DNA of 64,000 nucleotides, from the NCBI RefSeq assembly GCF_008831285.2, contig NC_045144.1, positions 16,105,858 to 16,169,857 on the forward strand, in the 5' to 3' direction. Every line of letters begins with the position of its first letter. Positions within the stretch are counted from its first letter, which is position 1. The notes below the pieces were generated by a model. It did not search any database. It saw only the letters and a program-made list of their open reading frames with translations, and was not told where the DNA came from. The DNA comes from Nymphaea colorata (lineage: Eukaryota > Streptophyta > Magnoliopsida > Nymphaeales > Nymphaeaceae). This document shows positions 46,313-57,962 of this stretch, in pieces. A program made the translations under genes and the position numbers.

Positions 46313-49300
46313 AAAATGGAAATGTTCGTCACTTTTCCATTGAACACATCAGTTTTTTTTTTCCTAGTAGCAGACAATAACTGAAAGGCCCGAGTAACTC
46401 AGATTTTATGGTCGACAAATTCAAGTGGCATGGAAACTTGGACCCTTAACAGGACAGTCACATAATGGTTCATGATATTTTCTCACAATTTTAGGATTTT
46501 GAAACTCCAAGGTTCACATAGGTGACAGCCCGTCAAGACCATCCGATTGCATGATAAGATGCCCCGGATGGTCGCCCTCCTCTACCGGACCGATCTTCAA
46601 AAAAATCAGATATAAAGACAAATTTTGACATTCAATCAAGAAAACCAGATGGAGTTTTGATTTAAGAAATGACGTCTAATTGGATTTCAATTTTGAATGT
46701 GGATTTGGGATCAATTCAGTTTTAAACAAGGATCCTATATCTGTCTCTGCACATTTGAAAGTTTATTCTTAATATATTGTAGTACATATCAGATTTTGTT
46801 TAAAAGTCAGATTCATATTCATATCTGGATTTAATAATCGGATTTGTTTGTAAATTCGGACTCATCAACAAGACTAGAGGACTTAAAGAATTTCACGAAA
46901 GCCTCTCTAGTAGATTTGGCGGATGAGGCCAATGTAGAAAAGGTGTACCAAAAGTCATCACTGCAAACAATACTAACAAGAGCTATTGACCTATGATTGT
47001 CATGAGGGAGAGGAGTCTAAGATTTTCATCTTCACTTACTATTTCACCATCAATTAGATTCGGCAAAATGTCTCCAGACGAGTCTAACTTCTGAAACATC
47101 TATCGAAGGCAGGCAAGACATATTGCTAGGCTCTCTTTTTTCTTTTCTAGCACCTACCATATGTATACATTTTGTCCCCTCCATAGTTCTTGGAATTTCT
47201 GTCAAGGATCATTGCTCCAAGGTTGAAAAAGATTTACAGAACAGTTCGAGTGGAGATTGTTTACTACGGCCATGTCATGTCTTTTTGGTGGGAAGTGTCA
47301 AGGTAGTTGAGTACCATCCATTGAAGCAGAATCTCTCTTTGCCGCAAAAGTGAAGCTTGCAGGAAACTCAGGGTCATCGCCAGAGGAAGAGAGTAATTAC
47401 AGCAATCCACCAAAATTAAGAGGGTTTTACACTAGGATTTGGTTATCCAAGTATATTTTGGAGTCTGCATGTTATTCATAATTGAGGTCAAGATTTGAAG
47501 TCCCACTTGCTATAGATGATTGGCATCTGGGCTTTTTGGATTTCTCAGGGATCAGCTTCTAGGATAGCTTTTCCTGCTGTTTGGATGGACTACTTGACAA
47601 CAGATCAGTGTACATATCGGTGAGGAGATCTGCTGTTAGATTGTTCGCAACATCTTCATTTAGATTTGACAAAATCCTTGAAGCGTTTATTTATCCTAGC
47701 AACCTCTGTCATTCACCTGTTCGTCTTTCAATTTGGGCCTCTGTGTTTTCATTTGGACTTCAACCCATGGGATGGCTGTTCCTTCACCTTTGGTAGCGGA
47801 TGCTTTGTGGCAGCCAAGAATTTGACATGCATTTGTGGCAGAACCTTATTCCACTCTTATGGTGTTTGAACTGGAGCAGAGTGATACCCTCCTTACTGTA
47901 GTTCTACCACACTGACTAGTTGGAAGTTCAGAGGCACTTCCACAAAAAGACGAGCACAGCCCGCTCCCTGTAGCTAATCACATGTTAAGTGAACAGGGAA
48001 AAAAGCAAGATTGGTGAAGCAAGTCAGATGTGATTAGCTTTAGAGAGCGGGCTATGCTTGTCTTTCAGTGGAATTGCCTCTGAACTTCTAACCAGTTCGT
48101 GAGGTTGAACTACATTCAGGAGAGCATCACTTTGCTGCAGTCCATACACCATAAAGGTAGAGTAAGGTTCTACCACAAATGCGTATCAAATTCATCAACA
48201 GCCTCCACAGTATGTCATCTGCATGTGAAAATATGATATGAAGTCCTCTTTTACCTAGGGGCAGTGAACAAGAGAGGAGACTGTTTTTCATATATTTTCA
48301 ATATTTCAAATGCATACTTTTGAATCTACACTCTGACCATTCAATTCCATGAAAGAAGCGGCCCACGATGGACCAATGAAAGAGTTCTTTCATGGCTTCA
48401 AAGGAGGACTAAGGAATGACAATTCGGCTATTTTTCAACCCACGTTCATCCTGGAGTAGGTGTCCCTTCATTGTATGCATATGCAGAGAGGTCAGTTGTT
48501 GCTTTCGCTATTGATGATAAACTCGACTTCAAATTCCATGTACATCATTATTTTTTGTTTTTATTTGAACGACGTAATCTTCCTTTATGAATATTCTTGA
48601 TAACAATTACACAACTCATGTTTTTGCAGATTGTGTTCCATGATCAGACATGCCATTATAGATATTAACTGCTCTCTGTATGATGTCATCCAACGGCAAC
48701 TTGCCCATTGAAAAGTCTCGACACCTTTAAGCTTACATAAAGGGCCAATGTGAAAGCTCGGAACATGAAAATGTCAACATCCTTCAACTTGAATGCCTTA
48801 AGCCAACCCACGAAGCTAGATCCGCGGAGCTGCTGTAGTCCACTCTCAAGATTTTATGCATAAGTTGTCTCCTAAACAGTAATTATGGTGGGTCACATTC
48901 AACCTCTAATACAATGGCAAAGCCACATATAGGCTCCTGTGGGCAGTTGCCCACACCAATCTTTTAAATTTTTAAATGGGCATCATTAAACATTTATCTT
49001 TATATATATATATATATATAAGTGCCCCACCAGACATGACTATTTTTAAACAAGTGCCGCTTCAGCCAATTTTTTTTGTTCCACTGCTGGCAGTTGCCCA
49101 CACTAGCTTCTCAATTTTCTTTCATTTTTACATTAAGATTGTTTAACATTTACTTTGTTATACATATAAGTGTCCTTTCGGGTATTAAAGACTTGTGAAT
49201 CTTTGCCGTTTCAAAACATACCTCTAGCTTCCCTACTGTTCTAGCATCCATTGTATTTTTCATAGCTACCTAGGGGAGACAGCAATTTTTGGCAGTGCAG

Positions 49301-50165
49301 GGGCCTGAAAAGGTTGGAGGTGGGGTTCATCCTCATCTGATCTAAAGATATTGAAGGCACGTCGGCCCAATAAAGTAATGGTGAACCTTGTGATGTGACC
49401 GGCAATGTGAACAAGTAACAATAATGGCAGGATGGAGGAGGTGACTTGTGTTGTTGATGCATGAACAAGGGCCAAGAGTGAACTTGGCCCAACCTGGTGA
49501 TCTATTGAGCAAGTGCAACCATGTTTAGTAGTTATCCGCCCACTGCTTGGATTAGGATAGATGCTTGTCTCACAATAATAGTGAAAAAATCTATTTGAAA
49601 AGCATCATGTTCTTATATAGTTTTATTAAGTCATAATATCTAGTGAAGGACCAAGAAAATTTCATAAAGGAGGCCAGTAATCTTTTTCTTGGAAAAATTT
49701 GTATAGAGTGGGTCTTAAGTCCAAAGGCTTGAAAAATCCAAACCCAAAACAAAAAACCCAACTTTTATTTCTAAAACAAAAAAGGATTTTTTGGTGTTTT
49801 AATATTACAAACTTGTAGCAATCAACTCTTATTTTTAAGCAGGAAATCACAAAAAATATACGAGTCTAAACGTTCGTGAGTGATACCCAAGATGCAAAGG
49901 TTGTTAAAACAAACATGCAGACAAACGTGTATGATCTTGTTTGCTTAAAAACATAATTTACCTGAATATAGTGATACCAACAATGAATTTTCTTTAAAAC
50001 TCCATGCCCTTGCGGACCTCAAGTCACACGACAAGTGTCAACTTGCTTGACTCGTGCCACCGACGATCCCGTGGTCTAATCAATACATATGTTAGTTCAA
50101 TACAAGTGTCTTATCAAGTAGTTAGGGTTGCAAATGGGTTAGATCTGGTATCACACCAAAAGTTT
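46313..50165. repeat. Segmental duplication block B2 (matches 1,655-5,160)
   Basis: Collinear with copy A. The stretch 46,997-47,665 replaces an unrelated 240 bases of copy A. It includes short open frames without domains. The foldback element of copy A is present at about 47,815-48,195. The dispersed repeat near the end (49,240-50,100) matches 4,250-5,160. No gene is conserved. Confidence 0.85.
47815..48195. repeat. Foldback (MITE-like) element, copy B
   Basis: Same inverted arms as 2,845-3,250, for example GCCCGCTCCC against GAGAGCGGGC and AGAGGCACTTCCAC against GTGGAATTGCCTCT. Presence in both copies dates it before the duplication. Confidence 0.7.
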
Positions 50166-50369
50166 GTTTAGGTTAGGACCTGGAAACCCACTTTTATTAT
50201 CCAAAATTCACACACATCCCTAAACATCCCTAAAAAAGAGAATCAAATCCAAGACATTCATAAGCTTGGAATATGCTGATCTATTAACCAGGGACCCTCG
50301 CCCGGGCCGGCAGCGTGCCCCTACTAATAGAAGGCAAGAAAGTGATGACATAATCCAGATAAAGGAGGC

Positions 50370-52457
50370 TCGCTAGTTGATAATTTGATGACGTAGAGAA
50401 ACAGCATAAGGGGAGGAATCATGGTCCTCTTCAATTCGTGCTTTCAAGATTGACCAAATTGAGGACATTATATATATATATATATATATAAAGAAAAAAA
50501 GAGAGAGAGAGTGTGTGAAATTTTCTTTTTCAAGAAATACTTTGAAAGATGAAGAAGTTTCAACCAAATGCACATGCCTCGGTTTTGTCTCACTAGTTAC
50601 ATCTGTTTTCCAAGTAAAAATAAATAGAGAGAAGAGGAAGGGAAGGACAGTTTGAAATGGCAACCGAATTTAGAGAAAGATGTAAAACTAGGATGGCGTG
50701 ACAACAGAGCACCAAACAAAACTCAACTCTAGGGAGATAGAGAGGTTGGTTGAATTAAATGGAATTTAGCTTGGACATACTAACTAGCTAGTTAATCGTT
50801 TCAAACTACTAATATTGAAAACCATTTTTTGTGGATTAACATGATTTAAAAAGGTGCGAAATTGTTTTACCTTTTGTTAGTGCCAATTAAAAGAGAGATT
50901 AAAACATGCAACATGATTAAAGGTAATACGATGCTACGAACTAATAAAGAATCTTGAATTCAAAAAAGTTGCTAGAGAGAGAATTGGCTCTGAATCAACG
51001 ACCTGAAAAATTTTTGTTTATATATAACAATCAAGGATCTAAATTTCGTGACACTCATCCATATAATTAGACCTAAATCTATCCAGATCCAATCAAAGCT
51101 TTTAGCCAAGGGCCACAAAGGTGACCCACCAAATAAGACCGAGTAGTTGAGCTGCCACACCTTAGCGCGAGGTCCCTTCTTGAGTTGTTAGATACCAATT
51201 AAAGGGGTTGACTTCGGCCAAATTTGAGTTGTTCACCTAACTCACCCGAGCCGAGCCGAGTCCAAGTCTTCCAAAACCAAAAGTTAGTTGCGCGAGCAAA
51301 CCAACATAGGTCCTAGGAGAAAAAAGAAAAGGAAAGAACGGAACGGGATTCCCTTGGGCAGGCGTTCTGGAACACTCACGGTCCTTACTTTACACAGTAA
51401 GTACTTTCTGAGATCATCGGTTATCTTTATCTAATTTGAGATTAGTTTCACTGCAGTATTGCTTGAGCAAGTCAGCTCTCTCGTCTCTTATGGGAGAGAC
51501 GTGTGGACTGCGCACTTTGGCAACACGTGGTGGTTTACGTGAAGTGTTTGCTTTAGAGACTTGACCTGAGTCGTCGCCGGTGGGGCCGAAAAGTCAGCCG
51601 GTGAGGCATCACTGGTGATTCAGATGATGATGATTGTGGTGTGTTGAGTGGAGCTCATTCCTTATTCTCAATCTTTAGCTCCCAGCCACATTCTCCATCT
51701 CTCGCTATCTAGAACATATTTGGTTAGCAAAAAGCTAAGAAGATAACTGGATAAGCACATGAGGCTTTTTTCTTCTTTCTTTCCTTTTTCCTCTACTCCC
51801 CCAAGTTACTTAACAAGTAGGTTGATCAAGGGGGAGGGCCCTTCTAAAATTGGCTCATCTTAATCTCTTAATGGCACTGTTTTGGCAAATATCTTAGTGT
51901 AAAACTCCCATGAATTTCAGCCCAGAATTGTAGATCATGGTAAGCACACCCAACTTTGACGTTGCTCAAGAGTCATTGCTATAAAAATCACCAAAGCCAA
52001 TCCACTGGATGATATTCATAAAAGTAATATGTGGATTTTTTTTCAAGTGAGGAGGAGTATTTAACCTTGACTTAAAAGACAATTGAAGTTTCTACTCAAT
52101 CTCTTATCTTTTAAAGTATATGCTCTGCTGTCAATGTCTCGGGATGTCTCTCTTATTATGATTCAACTTAAATATCAATTTCCCCCAAGGAGGCCGCTCC
52201 CTTGGCTCTACCCCCTAGCCACCTCCGGCTCCATGAAAAGAGGCGTGCCCGCCAAGCCTCCCGGCTCGCGGCTGCCAGCGATGCCCCCACCTTTTATAGA
52301 TACAGAAATTTGGAGAAAGAAAGAGAAGGTAGATCCGTCTTAGTTGGGTCTCATTTGTCTCCACGCTGGCGGCTTACGCGGGCCCTCCATGCTCCTTTGC
52401 TGAGTTGGCTTGTGGTCCCCATGCCGCTGCTTGGACAGCGTGGCTCCTCATTTGATG

Positions 52458-52495
<38 letters not shown>
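50370..52495. repeat. Segmental duplication block Q and beyond, copy B (matches 19,900-23,335)
   Basis: It follows block B2 after only about 200 bases, whereas in copy A 14.7 kb lie between. It begins beside an AT/GA microsatellite (50,470-50,510) and ends at a long AT run (52,460-52,494). A TATA box, TCTATAAAAGG on the minus strand (52,290-52,300), lies about 60 bases from the ATG at 52,234. It corresponds to the start of the gene remnant of copy A. Here the frame stops within ten codons. Confidence 0.8.
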
Positions 52496-52497
<2 letters not shown>

Positions 52498-53086
52498 GAT
52501 CATATGAGGGAGTGATATAAATGAATAGTAGGTTTTCTGCCGTTTTGGATGTGGAGTTTTGGTTATTAGTTAAACAGATCTGGATGCTATTGGAAATGAC
52601 ATTCAATTGCATTCATATTCAGATTTAAATATATGCATAATTTTGGATTCAGATTTGTATCTGATTTAGTGTAAAATAAGTATTGCATACCATATACGTA
52701 TATATAAGGTTGAGTTTTAACATACTGCAGTGCTTATCAGAGTCTATTTAAAAATCGGATTCAGACTCACATGTGCTTATAAAATCGGATTTTGAGGAGA
52801 TTAGGATTGTGAATTTGGACTGGAGTATTAATGTGGTTACTAATGTTTACGTTATACTCGTTAGTAAGAAAAGCAAGAGTTTCTATCAACAAATTTAACT
52901 TGTAAATATAAAGGGTAAACAAAGTTTCAAAAAACCAATTGACTCCTCCTATGTTGTGGGAGATGGAGAAAGTTCTACTTCTACCAATTACAGTGTGAGC
53001 CATCGTTTCTTTGCATCAGTCCAATGACCTTACAAATTTTCTTCTTATTATACAGATTGAAAGTTCCAGTGAATACGAAACCTATG

Positions 53087-53135
<49 letters not shown>

Positions 53136-53160
53136 TTATGTCAAAAGAGTGATTCTAAGT
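52496..53160. other. Copy-B-specific DNA with AT microsatellite, no gene seen
   Basis: AT-rich, with ATTCAGATTT/AATCGGATT words up to about 52,800 and a (TA)20 run at 53,092-53,132. No recognisable frame. Confidence 0.5.
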
Positions 53161-53164
53161 TAAA

Positions 53165-53460
53165 GGGCAAGCTTGCCTCAAGGAGCATAGTGTAGCTGGT
53201 GGGGTTAAAGGCTTGTAAAATATAGGTTTTCAATTCGATTCCCGTGGGCGTTATGTTATTGTGTCTTAAGGCAGTAGGGCACGACATTCAAGTTAAAGGG
53301 TGTTCCATTCTATCACTGACACCAACGCAACTGAGAACTCGGAGGCAAGGGACATGGGGGGCCTTCGGGCTTCGCTTCAAACAGTGAGATTGACCATCTC
53401 GCTCACCCAAAAGGTAAAGGGCAAGCCATCAACCTGACAACTGCGTCTGTTTGAAGCCCT
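53165..53460 (+). mobile_element. Candidate tRNA-derived SINE
   Basis: The plus strand has an A-box-like TAGCTGGTGGGG (53,192-53,203). About 30 bases later comes a B-box-like TTCAATTCGATTCCCG (53,228-53,243). These are the internal RNA polymerase III promoter boxes of tRNA-derived SINEs, at the right spacing. The cloverleaf itself is not preserved, so it is not a tRNA gene. The ends and a target-site duplication are not clear. Confidence 0.45.
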
Positions 53461-53889
53461 CTTTCCCAAAATGTCATAACCATAGGCACTAAGAACTTGT
53501 TAAAAACTTGTTAAAGAGGTGAAGGTAATAAAGACATGCTCGCTCTCTAAAGAATCACTGTAACAGTAGACGTCATGATAGAGGAGGAGCCAAGCTACTT
53601 TCATGGTTTGGCTCGTCGTATGAAAAACATGTTTGTTTTAATTTATGTCCATTATACATGTTGTGGTTTTTTTTTCTAGTTTTATTTATGCATTTCGTTT
53701 GATTTAATCATAGCCACAAATATAATGATATTTTGGGAAATATTGTAATATATTAATGGAAAAAGTCCAAAAACCAATTTTCAAAAGTTTTTGAAAACCA
53801 ATTCACGCAATATACTACAGAGAACCAATTCCTGATTTTCTGTGCCACAACGGCGAGGCAGAACATTCGTTAAACCTGCACAGAGACGG
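53461..53889. other. Spacer, no gene seen
   Basis: AT-rich to mixed sequence between the SINE-like part and the foldback element. Nothing recognisable. Confidence 0.5.
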
Positions 53890-55180
53890 ATCCAACGGCT
53901 CCAGGGACTGCTGACGTGTCAATGAGGCGTTTTCGTTTTCCGCATTGGCTGGCCCGACCCGGCCGATGGGTCTGGCCCGGGCCCTTATTGGGCCGGCCCG
54001 GCCCAATGCCCACCCTTAGCTCCTATAATGAGCTTTTTTTATTGCCACCACTACCAGATGAAACTACCACTTTGCCATTCAGTGGCCGATGACTGTGTGA
54101 TTGGCAATGCACAAAATTAGTAATGATTTATGGCATATTTTCTATAGTTAAACACTTTACTTATTCAAATGGTAAGTTGTTAATTTTTTTGCTCATCCAA
54201 AATATCTAGTTGAATTCTTTCTTTGTCTTTCAAAATTTGTGAACAATGCCGTTAAACTGCGTTTCCAGAAAAAAATGGTTAAATCCACAAAATGGACCAA
54301 ATTTAAAACGGGATAAATTGAACATAAGAAGAAGATCAAGAAAATAAGTGACATTACTAAAAGCATCCACTGATTCTTTTCTTGTATCTACTTCTGGGGC
54401 ACAAAAAAATGGTTTAAAGTTAAAGGAATATTCAGAGTTAGGAGATTATATGTTATTTTGGTGAACGTAAATCATTATCAATCATGAAAAGATGTGGGCA
54501 GAAAGAAAAGAAGGATGCACACTGTCCAAAGAATCACTGTCCAAAGAAAGTTGGATGATGAATCAATCCCTCGTCACATGGAGGGCCCCCTGATTGATAA
54601 TGATTTACGTTCACCAAAATAACATATAATCTCCTAACCCTGAATATTCCTTTAACTTTAAACCATTTTTGTGTGCCCCAAAAGTAGATACAAGAAAAGA
54701 ATCAGTGGATGCTTTTAGTAATGTCACTTCTTTTCTTGATCTTCTTCTTATGTTCAATTTATCCCGTTTTAAATTTGGTCCACTTTGTGGATTTAACCAT
54801 TTTTTTCTGGAAACGCAGTTTAACGGCATTGTTCACAAATTTTGAAAGACAAAGAAAGAATTCAACTAGATATTTTGGATGAGCAAAAAAATTAACAACT
54901 TACCATTTGAATAAGTAAAGTGTTTAACTATGGAAAATATGCCATAAATCATTACTAATTTTGTGCATTGCCAATCACACAGTCATCGGCCACTGAATGG
55001 CAAAGTGGTAGTTTCATCTGACAGTGGTGGCAATCAAGAAAGCTCATCATAGGACTTAAGGGTGGGCATCCGGCCGGGCCGGCAGACCGGACTAGGCTCA
55101 TCGGCCCATCGGGTCGGGCCAGTCAATGCGAAAAACGAAAACGCTCATTGACACGTCAGCCGTCCCTGGAGCCATTGGAT
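53890..55180. mobile_element. Large foldback element with 590-bp inverted arms
   Basis: The left arm (53,890-54,484) and right arm (54,591-55,180) are inverted copies around a 106-base centre. The inner 400 bases are almost identical: for example GTGAACGTAAATCATTATC against GATAATGATTTACGTTCAC, and CACTGAATGGCAAAGTGG against CCACTTTGCCATTCAGTG. The outer GC-rich part (GGCCGGCCCGG words) is more diverged. No transposase is encoded. It could be a foldback element or a Mutator-like element with long terminal repeats. I found no certain target-site duplication. It is absent from copy A. Confidence 0.8.
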
Positions 55181-55211
55181 GAGCCGTTGGATTTTCCACA
55201 ACCAAATTTTA

Positions 55212-56214
55212 GGCCACGTTTGATGGCCACGAAAAACACTGTGGATGGAGGGAAAATTTTCTTTTTTGTACGGATTCAACCGGCGCCATCAAACTTAGCA
55301 AAATTTTCCCCGCTCAAAACTCGCTTCCAGGGTAAATTTACCCTGGAAAAAAGTCGGACCCTCTGGGGTCCGACTTTTTTCGAGCGATTTTTTTTGTAGC
55401 CGTTAGGGCTTCTTCGATGAGTTGGGGAGGGCGAGGGGGGCGACGCGAGGAAAGACAGGGTGGTGGTGGTGGCTGGGGAAGGAGAAGGAATCGGGCAGGC
55501 GGCTGGCCCCGCGCCACCATTGGCATCAAAGCGGCATCACTCCATGAACGCAAAGCATGCCTCCTCCGTCGTTAAGAAGACCATCCCTACAGAGAATGAG
55601 ACCAACCGGACCAAGCCCACCTCCCCTCCTCACCAACTCTCGTAAGTCTCTCCGAACGATTGATCCAATTCTTCCTATTTCTCTTGATATTTTAGTTTCC
55701 CTTTCTGATAGTTTTTTGAATTTTTGATGCTGACAAACTTTCGCCGTCCTATTTGGGACCTCCCCTTTTCGTGGTTTTGGCCTTTCTTCCTTCCATTTAA
55801 AGGTATTGTCTTCTCCTCGTTCTGCTCTCTTGATGGGGGTGGAGAAAGGACTGTCAAGAAGCTGAGATTGTCGAAAGCTTTGAGGATTCCTGAGGGGACG
55901 ACGGTTTCCGATGCTTGCTGCCGGATGGCAACTCCCCGCGTTGATGCTGTTCTGCTTACCGACTCTAATGCCCTATGACACACAGTCATGGTATCAGGAA
56001 AAAGATGGTTGTTCAGCAGTAAATTTACATTTGTTCATGAAAAAATTTTCTTGCATACCAAACATGGAATATTTTACCTCGAAAAAAACATTCAGGCTAT
56101 CAAACATGGCCTGAATTAGGAAAAAGGAAAGTTTAACCAACCGTACATTTACCATGGCTTTTTTACCTGGAAAAATTCTTCCCCCTCAAAAAATCCATGC
56201 CATCAAACGTGGCC
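55212..56214. mobile_element. Harbinger-like non-autonomous element carrying a captured gene fragment
   Basis: The ends are exact inverted repeats, GGCCACGTTTGATGGC (55,212-55,227) and GCCATCAAACGTGGCC (56,199-56,214). Weaker pairing continues inward for about 40 bases. Both sides have TTA (55,209-55,211 and 56,215-56,217), the 3-base target duplication typical of PIF/Harbinger transposons. The 1,003-base interior holds a CBS-domain gene fragment but no transposase. An internal palindrome lies at 55,310-55,385. This is the structure of a gene-capturing (Pack-type) element. Confidence 0.75.
55460..55978 (+). pseudogene. Captured 5' fragment of a CBS/PB1-domain protein gene (CBSCBSPB type)
   Basis: The second part (55,835-55,978) encodes GERTVKKLRLSKALRIPEGT, then VSDAC, CRMATPRVDAVLL and TDSNAL. 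I recognise this as the start of the first CBS domain of the plant CBSCBSPB family. CBS domains bind adenine nucleotides. An upstream exon-like frame (55,460-55,641) ends at TCTC|GTAAGT, a good donor. The acceptor before the second part lacks a clear AG, so the intron looks damaged. The fragment ends in a stop just after TDSNAL, well before the rest of the protein. It lies wholly inside the Harbinger-like element, so it was probably carried here. Confidence 0.7.
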
Positions 56215-56285
56215 TTAGGGAAATGTTTTGGACAATAACAACAAAGAAAGGGAATCAAATGGGTCCCCAAGGGAGAGCGGTTCCG

Positions 56286-57425
56286 TTAGTTGACCGGATT
56301 TCTTACTTCCCTAACCTGGACCCACTTCTCACAACCACTCCGGAGCCAATCGGGCTCATGACGCGTGGCAACCAGTTGGATCCTACTGGCCGGAGAATCC
56401 GCCGGCCGGTGACCGATGGTCTGAGGAATTGAACTTCCCGACGACAGCGACGACGATGATTGAGAAGAGCTGCTCCACCTGAGAGAGTCCAGTGCGCCTT
56501 TAGGTGATGTAAACTGCTCCGGCTCCTCGGTGGCAGCGCTGGGAACTTCACCTCCGCCGCTCCAACACACAAAATTCGTGGTGAAGTAGCATCTCGGCCG
56601 TCCATCTCCTTCGAGGATCCTTCTCAAAGCACCTCCCCAGGAAATCCTTCCCCTGTTCCGATAGACCGGCGGGAATCTCGGGCGACTCGTTGCTTATGCC
56701 AATCCGGTACAGCAACTGCACCACATTGCCCGCGCCTCCGCCCGGAACATCCCACGGCGGCTTCCCCGTGACGAGCTCAATGAACGTGCAGCCCAGCGAC
56801 AACACGTCCGACGCCGGTGCCGGCTGGCCTCCAGCCGCAACTTCCGGCGACATGTACATGGGCGTCCCTTGAATGGTGGCCTCCGGAGGGGCCCTCTCCC
56901 CGAGGCGCTTCGCCAGCCCGAAGTCGGCGATCTTGACGCCGGAGACAGGGTCGAGAAGGACATTAGAGGGCTTGGTGTCGCAGTGAACGAACCCATGGCG
57001 ATGAACATGCGACAACCCCTCGAGTATCCCGCGGGCGTAGCGGCGAACGGTGAGCTCGTCGAGCTTCCCGCTTCGGCGGCAGAGGTCGGAGAGGCTGCCG
57101 CCGGAGACGTACTCCAAGAAGAGGTTGAAAGCCCCATGGTTGGGCGATCCGAGCATCCATTCGCCTCCAAAGCAGCGGATGATTCGTGGGAAGTGGGGGA
57201 TTTGGGAGAGAATGAAGGCCTCTTTCTGCAGTGAAGAAGAGGAAGCAGAAATGGCGGATTTGACAGCCAAGAGAGAAGGAAGAGGGTGGTGACGGTCGAA
57301 GGAGGAGGAGGATCTGCTGCTGCAGCAGGTGGCCAAGAGGACAGTTCAAAGGCCCCTCTTCCAACAGTGCTCCCCTTCACCCACCCCTCTCTCCCCATTC
57401 TCCGTCTCATTTCTGCCATTCTCAC
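56286..57425 (-). pseudogene. MAPKKK17/18-like protein kinase with frameshifts
   Basis: MAPKKKs of this clade phosphorylate MAP kinase kinases in stress and hormone signalling. From ATG at 57,425 the frame reads GWVKGSTVGRGAF, then leaves the kinase frame. A base is missing near 57,346-57,349 compared with the palindrome copy. The kinase frame continues from about 57,336 to 56,548. It carries LLAVKSA (the invariant Lys), a Glu in LQKEAFIL, HCDTKPSN (catalytic loop, with Cys in place of Arg), KIADFGLA, MYMSPEV, SDVLSLGCTFIELVTGKPPW and a full C-lobe. There is no in-frame ATG before the Met of GEWMLG, inside the N-lobe, and a TGA lies just upstream. After the stop at 56,548 another frame (to 56,286) continues with a SPKGALDSL tail, suggesting a second frameshift near 56,575-56,600. 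It has no introns, as is usual for this clade. It is a pseudogene unless the two indels are sequence errors. Confidence 0.8.
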
Positions 57426-57481
57426 TTAATTTACTCGATCCTTAGCTCCATTCTCTTCTCTTATGTACATATACATATAAC
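57426..57481 (-). promoter_or_regulatory. Proximal upstream region of the kinase gene
   Basis: Matches the upstream part of both palindrome arms of copy A, including CACTTAATTTACTC and CTTAGCTCCATTC. TATA-like tracts (TATATGTACATAAG reading minus) lie about 40-50 bases from the ATG. The match then breaks at the MITE. Confidence 0.5.
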
Positions 57482-57797
57482 CAATAATGTTACAAAAGGA
57501 GTAGCTTATTCGTATTGGTGGGGCCGATCTATAAACTGTATCATAACATATATTTTTTTAGAGTCTTTAAATGCAAGACAAGAGAGGAATGAGAGTTTAA
57601 ACTTTAAAAAATAAAAAACTTTGTGTTTTAACTCGTATGGTATGATATGTGAATGTATCGCCTGTATCGTGCGATGCGCTTGCGATACATGTGCATATTG
57701 CGTACCGCAAGCATAACGTATAGGTTTTTTCAACCTATAAGATACGTTTTATATGATACACATATGTATCGTACGTATACTATACGAATAACATTGA
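57482..57797. mobile_element. MITE inserted in the kinase upstream region
   Basis: Copy A is continuous here (ACATATAACTGCTAC near 23,925). In copy B ATATAAC is duplicated (57,475-57,481 and 57,798-57,804) around 316 bases. The ends are weakly inverted (CAATAATGTTAC on the left, AATAACATTG on the right). The interior is full of GTATCG/CGATAC palindromes. A 7- to 8-base duplication suggests a hAT-like family. Confidence 0.75.
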
Positions 57798-57804
57798 ATA
57801 TAAC

Positions 57805-57962
57805 TGCTACAGTGATGATGGAAGAAAGAAGCCAATGGTGATCCATATCCTCTTCTCTAATTATAAATTGTTCCCCCACTTCAGTTACTTATCTCATTTG
57901 TTTATGTTATTTACCTAATGCATGTCTATCTCCCAATTTGTTGAGATTAGAGAAAGAGAGAG
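57805..57962 (-). promoter_or_regulatory. Distal upstream region of the kinase gene
   Basis: Continues the match to the palindrome arms: AGCCAATGGTGATCCATATCC and CTTCAGTTACTTATCTC are identical in copy A. It is now pushed about 320 bases away by the MITE. No specific site can be named. Confidence 0.45.

Noticed and set aside
53183-53253. tRNA gene
   Set aside because: Only the two promoter boxes are recognisable; the acceptor stem and anticodon arm do not fold.
54611-54829. 72-codon frame inside the foldback element
   Set aside because: It lies in the inverted arm, its mirror copy has a stop, and it has no domain.
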